From Juglans regia (Eukaryota > Streptophyta > Magnoliopsida > Fagales > Juglandaceae), in contig NC_049901.1 of NCBI RefSeq assembly GCF_001411555.2, positions 26,160,872-26,224,871 of the forward strand: 64,000 bases of DNA, in the 5' to 3' direction. The notes beneath the pieces are model-generated. The model was not told where the DNA came from, ran no database searches, and was given only the letters and a program-made list of their open reading frames with translations. Position numbers and translations under genes: made by a program. Positions 50,096-62,323 of this stretch are shown here, one piece after another (position 1 is the first letter of the stretch; every line of letters begins with the position of its first letter).

Positions 50096-50255
50096 TCTTG
50101 TCTCATAGAGTCACCATGATAGAGTAGTCTTATCTCATGGGGTTACCATGATTGCATAATCATATTTCATGGGGTTAGCATGATTGTATATTCTTATCTC
50201 ATGGGGGTTACCGTGATTGTGTATTCTTATCTCATGGGTTACTATGATTGACATG
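50096..50255. repeat. 34-bp tandem repeat, TCTTATCTCATGGGGTTACC units
   Basis: About five imperfect units carry CTCATGGGGTTACCATGATTG. E copy 2 has three (8495-8600). Unit number differs between copies. Confidence 0.8.
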
Positions 50256-51037
50256 AACTTGAAACTTGACATGAACATAAACTTGAACATAACATAATGT
50301 GAAGCATGACTTGAACGTGAAATGCATGAATTTGAAATCTTATTCAATAGACTTAATTAATAAAGTGACCATATGGGTGCGACACGGGTCCCCTTGAGCC
50401 ATGTGTCCCTGCCGATTACCGCATCACAACACAAGTGTCTATATCAGCTGTGAGTGTGTTAATACGTACTCAACAGTTGCGTGGCCCCACGTATTCTACT
50501 TGTCACAATTGTTGTGTCTCACGTAGTGTATGCTCCATATTTGTTGTGGCTCCATGAATTGTTTGTGCCACACTTGCTGTAGACACACATAAAATAAAGT
50601 GTGGCTCCATCGGCGTTAGTGCCTGGTGCGTTCCTGTGACCAGCTAGTTAGGCCTCATTCACAACCTGTTGACTGTACTTCGTCAACCCAAAGAATTTCA
50701 CACCTATTTTGACACTCCAACGTGAACAAAAGAGTTCCACTAGGATATTACCCCATTCTAGCGCTTAGGGTCGTGATTGATATGAATAACTTATTAAGAC
50801 TATTCTTGAGATACACAAACTGTATTCAAGACGGGATAACATGAATACGAAAAGATAGAAGTCTTGACGTAGCGTAACGTCACCTGAATGTAAGACGACA
50901 TTCATAACATACTTTGGGACATAAATATAACATACAACATTTCATAACATGGCATACATGTAACAAACAATATTTCGTAACATGGTATAATATGTGACAG
51001 TGAATATTATGTGACATGAAATACATGTAACAGATGG

Positions 51038-53725
51038 TATAACGCCCCAAGCCCGGTTGGCCTGGAGAATTACTACTTGTCACTTAAGAACATGTTTTCC
51101 AACACAACTAAAATAAAACTCCAAAACTTTATTAGCAAAACTCAATCTCATGTATTCTAAATAACCACATTGAAAACTCCACAAAGTCATTACTGCAGCA
51201 AAATAAACTAAGGAGTCCAAAATCTCCCAATAGTCATAACAAACCAAATTAATAATTTCATAAGTCTTACTAAACCCAAGCCCAAGATATAATTAAATCT
51301 AAAAGACATTATAACTAAAGGACATCAGAATTCCTTCTTCTAACATCCTATCCTCAGCTTAATCATGCTCACCAATCTAATCCAGGTTCTCAGTTGGACT
51401 CTCCACATCATCTAAAAAATATTATGAAGATAGGGGGTGAGTTATTAACAACTCAGTAAGCAGAGGACATATGATAGCGTGCAAACATGAGCATTTACAA
51501 AGTATAGCATGCAGAACAAAGTATTTTCCAGAGTTATCATGCAGAACAGAACATATTTTCAAAAGTAACAGAGCGATGGTTTTAAGACAAGTAAAACCCG
51601 TAATACTTTGGCATAACATAAACTGAGTATCATCATCAGATCAAAACAGAGCATCACACAAAGCCGAGACCATGTTTCACCCCCCGTGCTAAGGTTGTGC
51701 TAACCCCGGTGGTCAAACCAGGCAGAGACAGAGGTGAAATCTTTTATTTATTCTTCTCGGAGTCTCGAGTGTGCACACAGGAAAGACCACAATAAAACCA
51801 CTTTGTTTCCAAAGTGGGTGCACTCAGGGACAGAGAAGTTGGTACAACCCCAAATAGAACAGAGCATAACAGAGTAGAGCAGAGCATAACAGAGCAGAGC
51901 AGAGCATAACAGAGCAGAGCAGAGCAAAGCAGAGACAGAGTCAGATACAAATACCAGTACACCATGCCAAAGGTTTTCAGATGTTATATCAAAATAATAC
52001 AGAGTATCAAAACAGAATCAGATAGTTTACACACACTGACAACAAAAGCCATAACATCTTTCTAAATAAATACACAATTTTCCATATTCTCGATATCGCT
52101 CCCTTTTTCAGATTTCAGAAACCACATGATAGAATTTAGCTCATGTCTACACATGTCAGAACATATTTTTCCTTTTTCATAAAGATTTGATGAATAATGC
52201 AGATAAGCGACCGGAGTTGATCTTTGTTTTTCCCAAGTTCCCATTACATCACAAAATATGCAAGTTTTCATAAAGTCAACCCCAGTCTTATTAACTTGTA
52301 TAAAACCTAGCATAGGAACCCCGCTTACCAGGACAACTTAACTTTTCAGAATTTTCCTAAAAAATGTCGAGTCGAATATAAATCGTCACCTATAAAAATT
52401 ATCACATAATTTTCGTAAGTTTTCAATCAATCATGGATTTCGATATTTAAGCCTAAGCTTCTAAAATAACTTATTTTAATTTCTCAAAACTTAAAACCCT
52501 CATAATCCCAGAATATATCATCACTTCTTAAAAATCACCAATATCCACCATGACCAACGTCAAACTCAAAACACCAAAATTAAAACCCGAAACAGCCAAC
52601 AAATTTCATGGCATAAACCAATCACACAAACAATTCCATCATCCAATCCAACCGACCCCTTTACTCCTCGGACTCAGTCCGGCACAACTAACCAATTAAC
52701 AGTAAATATGAGTTAGCGCAGAAATACATTTAAATGTCAAAAGTTCTTTGGGAAAATACTTACAATGCTATAATATAATTTTTGAAAGATCACGGAGGTG
52801 CTAGAAGTGGCAACGCAACAACAAAACAGTGCCAAATGCACTCTGGCCGTGGGTCTCAAAAACCCACTTTTGAACGAGTGTAAACGAAGACCCGAGATTG
52901 ATAGGGTAGGGTTTAGAGATGTCGGTGAAGTTAGTGGTGGTGGTGGTTGGCCGTGGGTGGCGGCGTAGAGGGCAGTCGAAGGCTAAAATACCCAAAACGA
53001 AAATATTGATGGTAGGGCTTCACTGGTGACAGATCGGAGGTAAGGATGGGTGCATTGGGTTGCTAGAAGGTCGAGGATGAAGTGGTGAAGAAATTGTGGC
53101 CGGAGGTGGCGCGACGGTGGCGTGCGAGCACAAGGAACGCCGTGGCTTCAAGCCGTGCGTGGAGGAGAACCCCGGCGAGTTAGGAGCTGAGATTGGTGGG
53201 GGATGATGACTGGCAAGAGGGAAACTTGTGGCGGTGGGCGGTGTCCGTCACGGGCAGCTCACGGCAACGGGCTGGGGGAGGAAGGAGAACGCACGGGAAG
53301 AGAGAGGGAGGGGGCGTCGCGCGGGTGAGAAGTAGAGGGAGAAGAAAAAAAAAAGAAGAAAAAAAAAAGAGAGGAAAGAGAAAATGGAGGGAAAGAAATG
53401 AGGTCCAATCCCCACATCTTGGGTCACAAAAATGATTCATCGGAAACGGTTTTAAAACAGCAAGTGAAATAAAATAATTCAAACATAGTGATTAAAATGA
53501 AAATAAATAATTAAATCCAACAACAAGTTAATTTAATATGAAAAGAAAATTAAATGCATAACAATAATTAATATTAAGGAAACATGTCAAATTTAATTTT
53601 CACAAATTAAAAATCATAAAAATAAACCCACTAAAATCTGAAAATTTAAAACAAGATAATCAACTTTTAAATTAATAACAAAAAATCCTTCAATTAAAAA
53701 TACACTAAAAATACGGGGCGTTACA
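51038..53725 (-). mobile_element. LARD-family solo LTR inside E copy 3
   Basis: It begins TATAACGCCCCAAGCCC and ends ATACGGGGCGTTACA. Flanking 5-mers GATGG (51033-51037) and GATGA (53726-53730) fit a duplication with one change, and the E sequence resumes on the other side. A local AGAGCAGAGCATAAC repeat has expanded at 51860-51940. It belongs to the same subfamily as 43320-48533. A GC-rich island occupies about 52790-53340. Confidence 0.88.
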
Positions 53726-56245
53726 GATGACATACGTAATGTGATATACTTGCAATAGATAGTAACATGAGACATAATATATTATGTAACAGATAAGTAT
53801 TTCATGAAAGAATAATTCATGTAATAGATAAATGTGTGATGACATGGCATGTATAATAACATACAAACATAAATTGTTGTTCCCTTATACCTCGATAGTT
53901 GTGTTCTACGAGAATAAAGCGCAAAACACAAGGAATTGTAATAGGGTATTCTAAATATTAGAAATTAATTTACTAATAATTAGAAATGTGAAAAGAGACA
54001 ATTTAGAGTAAAATTACCATTTTACCCTCTATATGTGGTAAAATGTCTATTTTAACCCTAACTTAAGGATTTCACATCCTAACTCCAAAAATTATCAAAA
54101 TTTACATTCATCGTATAAATTTTGTCATAAACTCAAATACCAACTCAGAAAAATTCAAAACCATTCACAACTATGGAAAACTCAATATGGCCGAAACATA
54201 CATAGGTCATTTATCTTGATTTTGGTTGCAATTCTTTCAAATTTCAAAACTCATGATTAAACCAAAAATTTTCTTCTAATATACTCATAACATATTTCCA
54301 AAAATAATCATGTTTTGAATCATGAACAAAAGTCATCAGAATCACTAAAACCATACTTGAACCTTTTGGTTTTTCTTCTAAGTTCAGAATAGATTTTTGT
54401 TTCTAACTTGTTTCAATCAACCTCTTGATCCATGACTTATAAAGATGTGATTTTCAAACTAAAACATCACATGGTTTAAAAAGGTGTCCAAAAACATGTC
54501 CAAGCTTCAAACTCCAGATCACATGCTTAAACATCAACCAAAACATAAATTTAGCCAATAACATCATCACTTTGGCCTAACCGAAAATCTCCTTGCTATA
54601 AAATTCCATATCTTCGAAACTAACATCAAATATCTTCAAAATAACATCCTAACATGTATATAAGAGGCTTAGAATCATCACATAAAAATATCAAAACTTT
54701 TGGAATAAGATTAAACTAAGAAATCAAAAATTGTTTTTCACTTCCAGTTTTCAAGTTTCTAGATCTAAAGAAATCTATCATCACAAGTTTTATTCATGTA
54801 ATAAAACCTCAATGAACATTCATAAACACATGCGAACAACACTTCATAAAATTTTGGAACCAAGATATGTCCATTAGCTTGGTCAAAACTTCCAAAATAT
54901 AACATACTCTCCAATTTCACGCCCAGAATGACATTTCCATGGTTAAAAATACTTTTGAACAATCAAATGAGCATGAAATGAGACTAATAAGATATCTACA
55001 AAAAATAGACTCAAAGACGATCAACTTAAGGAGTCCTCATGAGAAAATACTTAAAAAGGGTTAAAAAGCTCCACGCAAAATGACCCAGAAATCTACCCGA
55101 GATAGCTCTTTTGCGTTTCTCTCTAAGAACGGGGTGAAGAAGTGATAAAATGGAGTGAAATGTTTCTTGCACGACTTTAGACAGCCTGAGGGGAAACTTA
55201 TGGGCTTGAATGACCCTTGATTGGAGGTGGTTATGGAGAATATCGAGGCACTATTGGGTGCAGCCAATGGTAGTAGATGGTTTGCTATGTGGGGGAGGAA
55301 ACTTCTTCAAGAAGTTTACCAAGGTGGCCAAATTCGTGGGCCTTGGTAGGCCTCACCAAGTGGGCTTCAATTTGAGGTTTAAATGGGGTTTGGTTAGGGT
55401 TTGAGATGTTATCAAGCCAAAAACCAATGTTTCTTGACCCAATCAAATTTCCAAGGTTTAAAAGGTTGTATAATGATGTCATAATAATGATTTGATTAAT
55501 TAATATCATGTGGATTGAATCAAGTGATTAAACACAATGCTAGAAATCGGGTTAGAAAGGGTTTAGTTTTCAACTTTAAGGTTTGGGAAACCATTTAGGG
55601 TTTCGCTAGGATTAAAACCTCCTTGGTCTGGCACAATTTGTTTGATCAGATGAAGCAATGCTTTGCTTAAGTGGCATGATCTCACGCCTTCATTTCCTTC
55701 ACAAATCTGTCTAATGGTTTCTCTTTGTGCCAAGTGCCTAATACTATTCACTATGTGTGGCTATGATCCTGCCAAGTGTCCAAATAAAACTTTTCTAACC
55801 TAATTTGGACATTCCACATTGCGATTTTGAAAACACTGTACTGGGTGCGCTTATTGAGGTTATTATTCACTCCAAAAAAATGCATAATAAACTTAGTACT
55901 GAAAAATTCTAAATATTCATATTAACCTATAGTGAAAATCGTTTATCAAAATTCAACCCCAGAGTGCCCCCAAAAATAATTTCCCAATTTTGAAAACACA
56001 CATTATGCCATAAAATCTTAAATAATCAACTGAGCCTAATGGCGTAGACCAAAACACATTCTGACACTTCTACCTACGTCAAATAATTAAACTCATATTT
56101 CTAGTACCATAGTGAGTGATAACATTGACTATGTTGACAGACTAAAACTTGCGCGATTGGTCGATTCGTAAAAACTTATGGGGTTTTCGTGAGGTTCCTA
56201 AAGTCAATAGAAATTCCACTAGTGAATTTCTAGTGGGCTGTTGCA

Positions 56246-56433
56246 ACCAGTACTAAGCTGCTGGAAGCCCACAACATCTCGCGGCTGAGCTTAGGGAGAA
56301 ATTTTCCTATCGCAGCATAAAAGAGAGCTAGAGAGGAAGAGCTTGAGAAATCAGTGATGAAGGACGGGATTGAGAGCGAGAGTGGCTCGGGATGCATTTC
56401 GAAGGGTGGAGATCCGACCAATTTATAAGCCAT
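56246..56433 (-). other. Short spacer with a possible host or unknown coding fragment
   Basis: Between the E copy 3 duplication and the next E fragment lies unique sequence. The minus frame starts near the end and reads serine-rich IPSFITDFSSSSSLALFY and IGKFLPKLSREML. I do not recognise it. No start or stop is supported. Confidence 0.3.
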
Positions 56434-56979
56434 GTGAGTGCATTAATACATACTCCACAGTTGTTGTAGCCCCATGTACTCTACGTATCATAATTGCTGT
56501 GTCTAATGTAGTGTATGCTCCACAGTTATTGTGGCCCCATACTTCATGCTCCATAGTTTTTGTGGCCCCATGAATTGTTTGTACCACACTTGCTGTGGAC
56601 ACAAGCAACATAAAATGTGGCTCTATTGGCATTAGTGCTTGGCGCGCTCCGGTGACCAGCTAGTTAGGCCCCATTCACAACCTGTTGACTGTACTTTGTC
56701 AACCCAGGGAATTTCACATCTATTTAGACACTCCAGCATGAACAAAGGAGTTACACTAGGATATTACTCTATCCTAACGCTTAGGGTCGTAATTGACATG
56801 AATAACTTAACTGGCATACATGACATTTCGTAACGTGACGTGACATGAACGCGACATAAAAGGCAGAAGTCCTGGCGTAGCGTAACGTGACATGAATGTA
56901 AGACAACAAACATGACATACTTTGAGACATAAATGTAACAGACAATATTTTGTAACATGGCATAACAGGTGACAGTGAA
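56434..56979 (-). mobile_element. Family E fragment, copy 4
   Basis: It matches 8768-9310 of E copy 2, from TGTGAGTGCATTAATAC to the ACAGTGAAA block. Both ends are truncated. It abuts the LINE leader. Confidence 0.8.
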
Positions 56980-57066
56980 AAGGTAATGCATAATGCTCTT
57001 TGACTTAGGCGATTTTCATTTCAATGTGAGGCAATTTTCATTTTCTAGGGTTTTACGTGTTTCTGC

Positions 57067-58035
57067 ATGGCAGCGGCTGGACCCCATGGTGGTTCTTTGC
57101 CGTACGCCAATACTCAATCGTTTGTAGATATGATATATGTCATTCCTCAGCCCCTCCCTAAGATTCCTCTACCATGAGAGCTTCAAAAGTGATGGATGGG
57201 GAGATATATTTTTAGTTTTTGAAAGAGGAGTTCAGAAGATAGCGGAACCTTTTCGATTTTCGTTGGTTTTAAAATTTCTAAGGCAACGTCCGTCCTTGGA
57301 TGCCATTCGCTTGTTCATAAAGAGCAGATGGGGATTATCAGGGGTGGCAGTAGTTTCGGCCATGAGATTGCATTGAAACATTTTCATACATCTCACTTCG
57401 GAAGAGGATTTCAATAAGGCATTATTGCGTGAGGTTTGCAACATTAACAGTACTCAATACAGGCCATTTCACTGGTCTCTAGATTTTATTGAAGAGGAGG
57501 AGCCTTCTGTGGTGCCAGTCTGGGTTTTTTCTACCTGTTCTAGCCCCAAACTTTTATCAGTCGTCTATTTTATGTATTCTAATGGCGCCCATTGGAAAGT
57601 TTATTCGTAGTGATAATTCTATGTGATGCACGACAAAAACGGATGGTGCAAGGGTCTGTTTAGAGTTGGATGTGGCAAAAAAACCTATTACTTCATTCTG
57701 GATTGGGGTGTTAACGAGTCCTTCCAATCATCGTCAATAAGTGATTTATGAAACACTCCTGGCTTATTGTATTCGGTGTAAACGACAAGGTCAAAATGAA
57801 AAAACATGCAAAAAAGAAAAACTGAGTAGGGATAAGGAGAAGCCGTTAGTAAGAAAGGAATATAGTGTGGTGAAGAAGAATGATAAGGAGTTGGTGGAGT
57901 CCAATGGAGAGGCTGAAGAACGGACATAGGTTCCGATGTTGGGCGGATCAGATGGTTTAAATTTGAATAGAGTGGTTGTGAGTCCTGAAAGTGATGTAGA
58001 ACATGGGATGGTGGCTGTGATCTCTGTTGAGAAAG
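57067..58035 (+). pseudogene. L1-type LINE ORF1, first part (DUF4283 and zinc knuckle)
   Basis: It starts at ATG (MAAAGPHGGSLPYANTQSF). Several frame changes follow. The DUF4283 core is clear: AEPFRFSLVLKFLRQRPSLD and LFIKSRWGLSG (57230-57360), then EVCNINSTQYRPFHWSLDF (57430-57490). A zinc-knuckle remnant CIRCKRQGQNEKTC lies near 57770-57815. ORF1 proteins of plant L1 elements bind their RNA. Stops at about 57175, after VFSTC and after EAEERT show decay. The last readable frame runs into GAAAG, where the gypsy derivative begins, and continues in phase beyond it at 62324. Confidence 0.85.
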
Positions 58036-58590
58036 TGATGAGAACCAATGTGGATCTAGTCTTAAAGATATGTTGCAAGTTCCAGATAGGCCAAATACAA
58101 GTTCAAGGGCTTAAATGATGAAGATTCAGCTTTGATTCATTTGATAAGCTATGGAAGGGGCAACAAGATAACTTAAAGGCTTTGCGCTCTTGAAGGATTT
58201 CAACTTATTTAATTCATTTAAAGAACTTATTTTATTAGTTTAGAATAATTGGGTTTATTATGGGAATCACTTAAGGGGGCCTATGCAAGGGCATGTTGGG
58301 AAAATTATTATTTTATTGAACTAGGGTTAGGGTTACTGTAGTCGAGTTACTATAGCACCGCACTGTAGCTGTGGCACTGTTCATCCGGGGGCACTTTTGG
58401 AAGATGGGGATTTATTTTGGCTAGGGTTTCAATAGGTTTTGCTTTAAATACTCTATGTAGCCTCATTTTAATCAGTTTATGAAGTTTATGAAATTTGATG
58501 AATTTGTTAATTATGAGTTGAGTTTATCTCCTCTTGTTCTTAATTGAACTTTTGAATTTATCAAAGGTAAATGACAACCTTTTGAACTTT
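58036..58590 (+). repeat. 5' LTR of the gypsy derivative, recognisable part
   Basis: It aligns closely with 61579-62120 up to about AAAGGTAAATGACAACC. Beyond that the two LTRs no longer match. The true end and the primer site of the 5' LTR are therefore replaced or deleted. Confidence 0.8.
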
Positions 58591-58945
58591 TGAGCTTTAA
58601 TCATCATAGGAGCTGATTACACCTTTCTAGTTAGTATCTTGTTTTATAATTACTCTTTCCCTCGTATAAATTCCTTGAGTCTCGTGTCATTTTATTCATT
58701 CCTTATTTTTTTTATCTATATTACTGGTTGGAATAATACAAGGTTGTATTGTCTTGATTTAGTTCAACTAGTTCTTAAAGAACTTGAGCGGGAAAACTAT
58801 TGAGGTAAAAGGCAAGAGAGTGTGAGACTATTATCTGGAAAAAACCAATTAAGAGTGAAATACGAGTGAAGTGCCATTATTCGAGTGTAAACACGTAAGG
58901 GAGTGTGTGAGGATTTCCACTAACATTTTTTTTGTGCAACACATT

Positions 58946-60157
58946 ATGATGTCTCATAAGAGTAACTCATCACCAAAGGGGATGGTACATAACTCATCCC
59001 TTCTATTGCAAGATATGCAACAACAGTTTGAGAAGTTGAACTTGGTGTTGGGTGAAGTGAGGGATAGGATGGATCATCAAGATGCGGTAATTAGAAATCT
59101 TCATGGCAGGAGAGATAGGAGGCGTCCTGAGTTTAGTGTTGAAAATGAGTATGAGAATGAAGACAATAGTGATTCTCTTTTTACCAGGCATGCACTCAAT
59201 ACAAAAATTAAGATGGATGATATAGGGCAGCAGGGTGAGAACATTTTTCATACTAGATGCCACATCAACAACAAGGTATGTAGTATGATCATTGATTTGA
59301 GGAGTTGTATTAATTTGGCTAGCACTACTTTAGTTGAGAAATTAAATTTAAGTACCTTGAAACACCCTAGACCATATATGTTGCATTGGTTGAATGATTG
59401 TGGAGAGGTTAGGGTAAATGAGCAAGTGCTAGTTTCTTTTTTAACTGGGAAATACAAGGATATGGTCCTTTGTGATGTAGTACCTATGCATGCTGGTCAT
59501 ATTTTGTTGGGGAAGCCGTGGCAATATGATAGGAAGGTGATTCATGATGAGTTAAGGAATATATATAGTTTTGAAAATGATGGAAAAAAAATCAAACTTG
59601 CTCCTTTAACTCCAACACAGGTTCTTGGGGACCAACTGAAACTGAAAAGTGAGGATGAGAATGTGAGTGATAAAAAATTAAAGAGTAAAAGAGAGAGTGA
59701 TCAAAAAATAAAAAGTGAAAGAGAGATTGAGCTAAAAAAGAAGAGTGAATGTGAGAGTGAAAGTGAAATTGAGCTGAAAAACAAGAGTGAATGTGAGATT
59801 GAGAAAAAAAGAAATAGAGAGTCTGAAATGGAGAAAGAGAGAAAAATGAGAGAGAAAAAAGAAGAGGGTGAGACTAAGACCACAAGAAAAAAAGAGTATG
59901 AGTTAAAAAATAATTGTGAGGTCAAGAGTACAAAAAAAGATGAAGAAAAAGAGAGTGATAGAAAAAAAAAGAGTGAAAAGGAAAAAGAGTGTGAAAGGAA
60001 AAAAGAGAGTGAAAAAGAAAAAGAGAGTGGAAAGAAAAGAGAGAGTGAAGAAAGTGAGAGAAGAACAAAGAGAAAAGTGAGTTTTTATGCTAAGGTGAGT
60101 CTTAATACTAACGAACTTGACGTATATTTGCCTAGTATTGTTGTCTCGTTGTTGTAG
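58946..60157 (+). pseudogene. Gypsy derivative polyprotein, first part: gag ends, protease, charged spacer
   Basis: The likely start is MMSHKSNSSPKG (an in-frame ATG lies 25 codons upstream). A gag N-terminus with a heptad helix (QDMQQQFEKLNLVLGEVRDRM) is joined directly to the protease region, the capsid and knuckle having been deleted. The protease shows IFHTRCHINNKVCSMIIDLR, where the D-G-G/D-S-G type active site reads D-L-R, so it is inactive. A spacer of about 130 residues made almost only of Lys, Glu, Ser and Arg follows (59640-60080). It ends at TAG (60155), but the same phase continues with [16 protein letters not shown], the start of the RT region. Confidence 0.85.
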
Positions 60158-61657
60158 GGATACAAGGTCCTGATTCCTAGCAGTGTGTTTAGTGGATTGC
60201 CACCTATTAGGGAGATAGAGCACTACATTAATTTTGTGCCAGGTGCGACAATTCCTACCCGACCTTTCTTTGAAAAACATGAGTCATTGACACACTTAAG
60301 GGGACAAGGTAAGTTGTTGACTAGAATGCATGCTAAGTGGGATGACTGTATTGAGATTTTTCCTCATGTATTCAAATACACACAAGGTATGGAAAATTTT
60401 ATGGTTGACTCTTTAGCAAGAAGGTATGTCCTTGTCTTCATTTTAGATGCAAAATTGTTGACACTTAAATATGATAAGGAATTGCATGCTAATGATGATG
60501 ACTTTGCTAGTGTGTATGGAACATGTGAGAAAGTTTCTTTTGGTAAGTTCTATAAACTTGATTGGTACTTGTTTAGAAAGAATAAATTTTGTGTGCCTAC
60601 TAGTTTTATGCGTAAATTTCTTGTGTGTGATGGACATGCTAGTTTGTTGGGTAACCTTGGTGTAAAGAAGACTTTTGTTGTGTTGCATGAACGTTTTTGG
60701 GAATATCATTTGCCTTTCAATGATGTGTTGTATGGACGTTTGTGGGAGTATTGCTTGCTATTCATTGAGCTTTCATATAATTGGAGTGGTCATTTTGGTG
60801 TAAGGAAAGCTTTAGGTGTGTTTCAGGAACGTTTGTGGGAGTATCATTTGCCATACATTGACTTGTTGCATGAACGTTTGCGGGAGTATCATTTTCGTTT
60901 CATTGAGTTTGCATATAATTGGAGTTGTTATTTTGGTATAAAGAAGATTTTAAACATGTTGTATGAACGTTTGTGGGAGTATCATTCGCCATACATTGAC
61001 GTGTTGCATGAACGTTTGCGGGACTATCATTTACCTTTCATTGAGTTTGCATATAATTGGAGTAGTCATTCTGGTATCAAGAAAACTTTAGATATTTTGC
61101 ATGAACATTTATATTGGTCTAAGATGAAGAGAGATGTCAATCGTATTTGTGGCAGGTGCATTACATGCAGAAATGCCAAATTTAAGCTTTTGCCACATGG
61201 GTTGTATACACCCTTACCTATTCCTAGTGAGTCATGTGTAGACATTTCTATGGACTTTGTTTTGGGGCTGCCTAGGAAATAAAGGAGTAGAGATTCTATT
61301 TTTTTGGTTATGGATAGATTTATAGAGTCTGCATATAATAGGACCATGCATACTACCACTTTATATTCTCCTATTGAAATTGTTTACAGACTTAATCCAT
61401 TTACTCTTTTAGATTTAATGCATTTATCCGTTTACAATAGGAGTAGCTTTAATGGATTTTTTCAAATTCTCGAACAAATTAATGATAATGCATATGATAT
61501 TAATGATAATGTTACTAACATTTTCCTCTTTGATCCAGGTGGAGATTCGAGGTTGAATCCTTTTGAGGAGAGGGGGAATGATGAGAACCAATGTAGGTCT
61601 AGTCTTAAAGATATGTTGCAAGTTCCAGATAGGCCAAATACAAGTTCAAGGGCTTAA
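60158..61657 (+). pseudogene. Gypsy derivative polyprotein, second part: RNase H end and rebuilt integrase
   Basis: This is in the same phase as the first part. After the RT entry sequence (GATIPTRP) the catalytic RT is missing and the frame resumes in RNase H ([23 protein letters not shown]). It passes to the integrase zinc domain, where a 46-residue unit is repeated three times (60659-61072), then reads [19 protein letters not shown] and [14 protein letters not shown] at 61280 ends this piece. In the same phase follow a short FLVMDRF, then SAYNRTMHTTT, which in homologs lies 100 or more residues further on, so the integrase core is deleted. The end, FDPGGDSRLNPFEERG, precedes the polypurine tract and the frame closes inside the LTR. 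Confidence 0.85.
60659..61072 (+). repeat. 138-bp tandem triplication within integrase sequence
   Basis: Three direct units of exactly 138 bases start with GG(T)GTAAAG/GGTATAAAG and encode G(V/I)(K/R)K...LHERLWEYH...[10 protein letters not shown] fourth begins at 61073 and passes into normal zinc-domain sequence. Each unit contains two 45-base halves ([15 protein letters not shown] and [15 protein letters not shown]). The LHER part resembles the integrase zinc domain; the FIEFAYN part resembles a segment from late in the integrase core. Confidence 0.92.
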
Positions 61658-62318
61658 ATGATGAAGATTCAACTCTAATTCATTTGATAAGTTATGGAAA
61701 GGGCAACAAGATAACTTAAAGGCTTTGGGCTCTTGAAGGGTTTCAACTTATTTAATTCATTTAAAGAACTTATTTTATTAGTTTAGAATAATTGGGTTTA
61801 TTATGGGAAGCACTTAAGGGGGCCTATGCAAGGGCATGTTGGGAAAGTTATTATTTTATTGAACTAGGGTTAGGGTTATTGTAGTCGAGTTACTGTAGCA
61901 CCGCATTGTAGCTGCGGCACTGTTCATCCGGGGGCATTTTTGGAAGATGGGGATTTATTTTGGCTAGGGTTTCAATAGGTTTTGCTTTAAATACTCTATG
62001 TAGCCTCATTTTAATCAGTTTATGAAGTTTATGAAATTTGATGAATTTGTTCATTGTGAGTTGAGTTTATCTCCTCTTGTTTTTAATTGAACTTTTGAAC
62101 TTATCAAAGATAAATCACATCCTTTGTGGCATTCCTTCTTGTAATTTGGGTTCTTGAGACGGGTTCTTCAACGGGTCTAGATTTTAATATAATCTAGGTT
62201 CTTGAAACAAGTTCTCATTGGGTCTAGATTCTCCATCCTTGACTTGATTTTGGCTTTCTTGGAGAGTTTTCAATTTGATTGTGGGTTCAAGGGATTCCTT
62301 TCCCGCGGGTTCATATCA
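61579..62318 (+). repeat. 3' LTR of the gypsy derivative
   Basis: 740 bases from TGATGAGAACC to TTCATATCA, preceded by the polypurine tract and followed by the GAAAG duplication. The first ~540 bases match the 5' LTR, with only scattered differences. The last 200 bases have no partner there. Confidence 0.88.
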
Positions 62319-62323
62319 GAAAG

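Larger units (their letters stand above)
49097..56245 (-). mobile_element. Solo LTR of family E, copy 3, split by a LARD-family solo LTR
   Basis: It starts TGTGACCCCCC and ends GTGGGCTGTTGCA (TTACA mutated). It is flanked by a perfect ACCAG duplication (49092-49096 and 56246-56250). It lacks primer site, polypurine tract and coding sequence. After removing the nested LTR it is about 4.46 kb, the longest E copy here, which sets the LTR length of the family. Confidence 0.9.
58036..62318 (+). mobile_element. Internally deleted Ty3/gypsy element nested in the LINE
   Basis: It starts TGATGAGAACC and ends TTCATATCA. It is flanked by perfect GAAAG duplications (58031-58035 and 62319-62323). A polypurine tract GAGGAGAGGGGGAA precedes the right LTR. 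Gag core, RT and integrase core are missing. The element is about half normal size. Its protein remnants keep one phase. A primer site could not be found near the left LTR. Confidence 0.88.
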
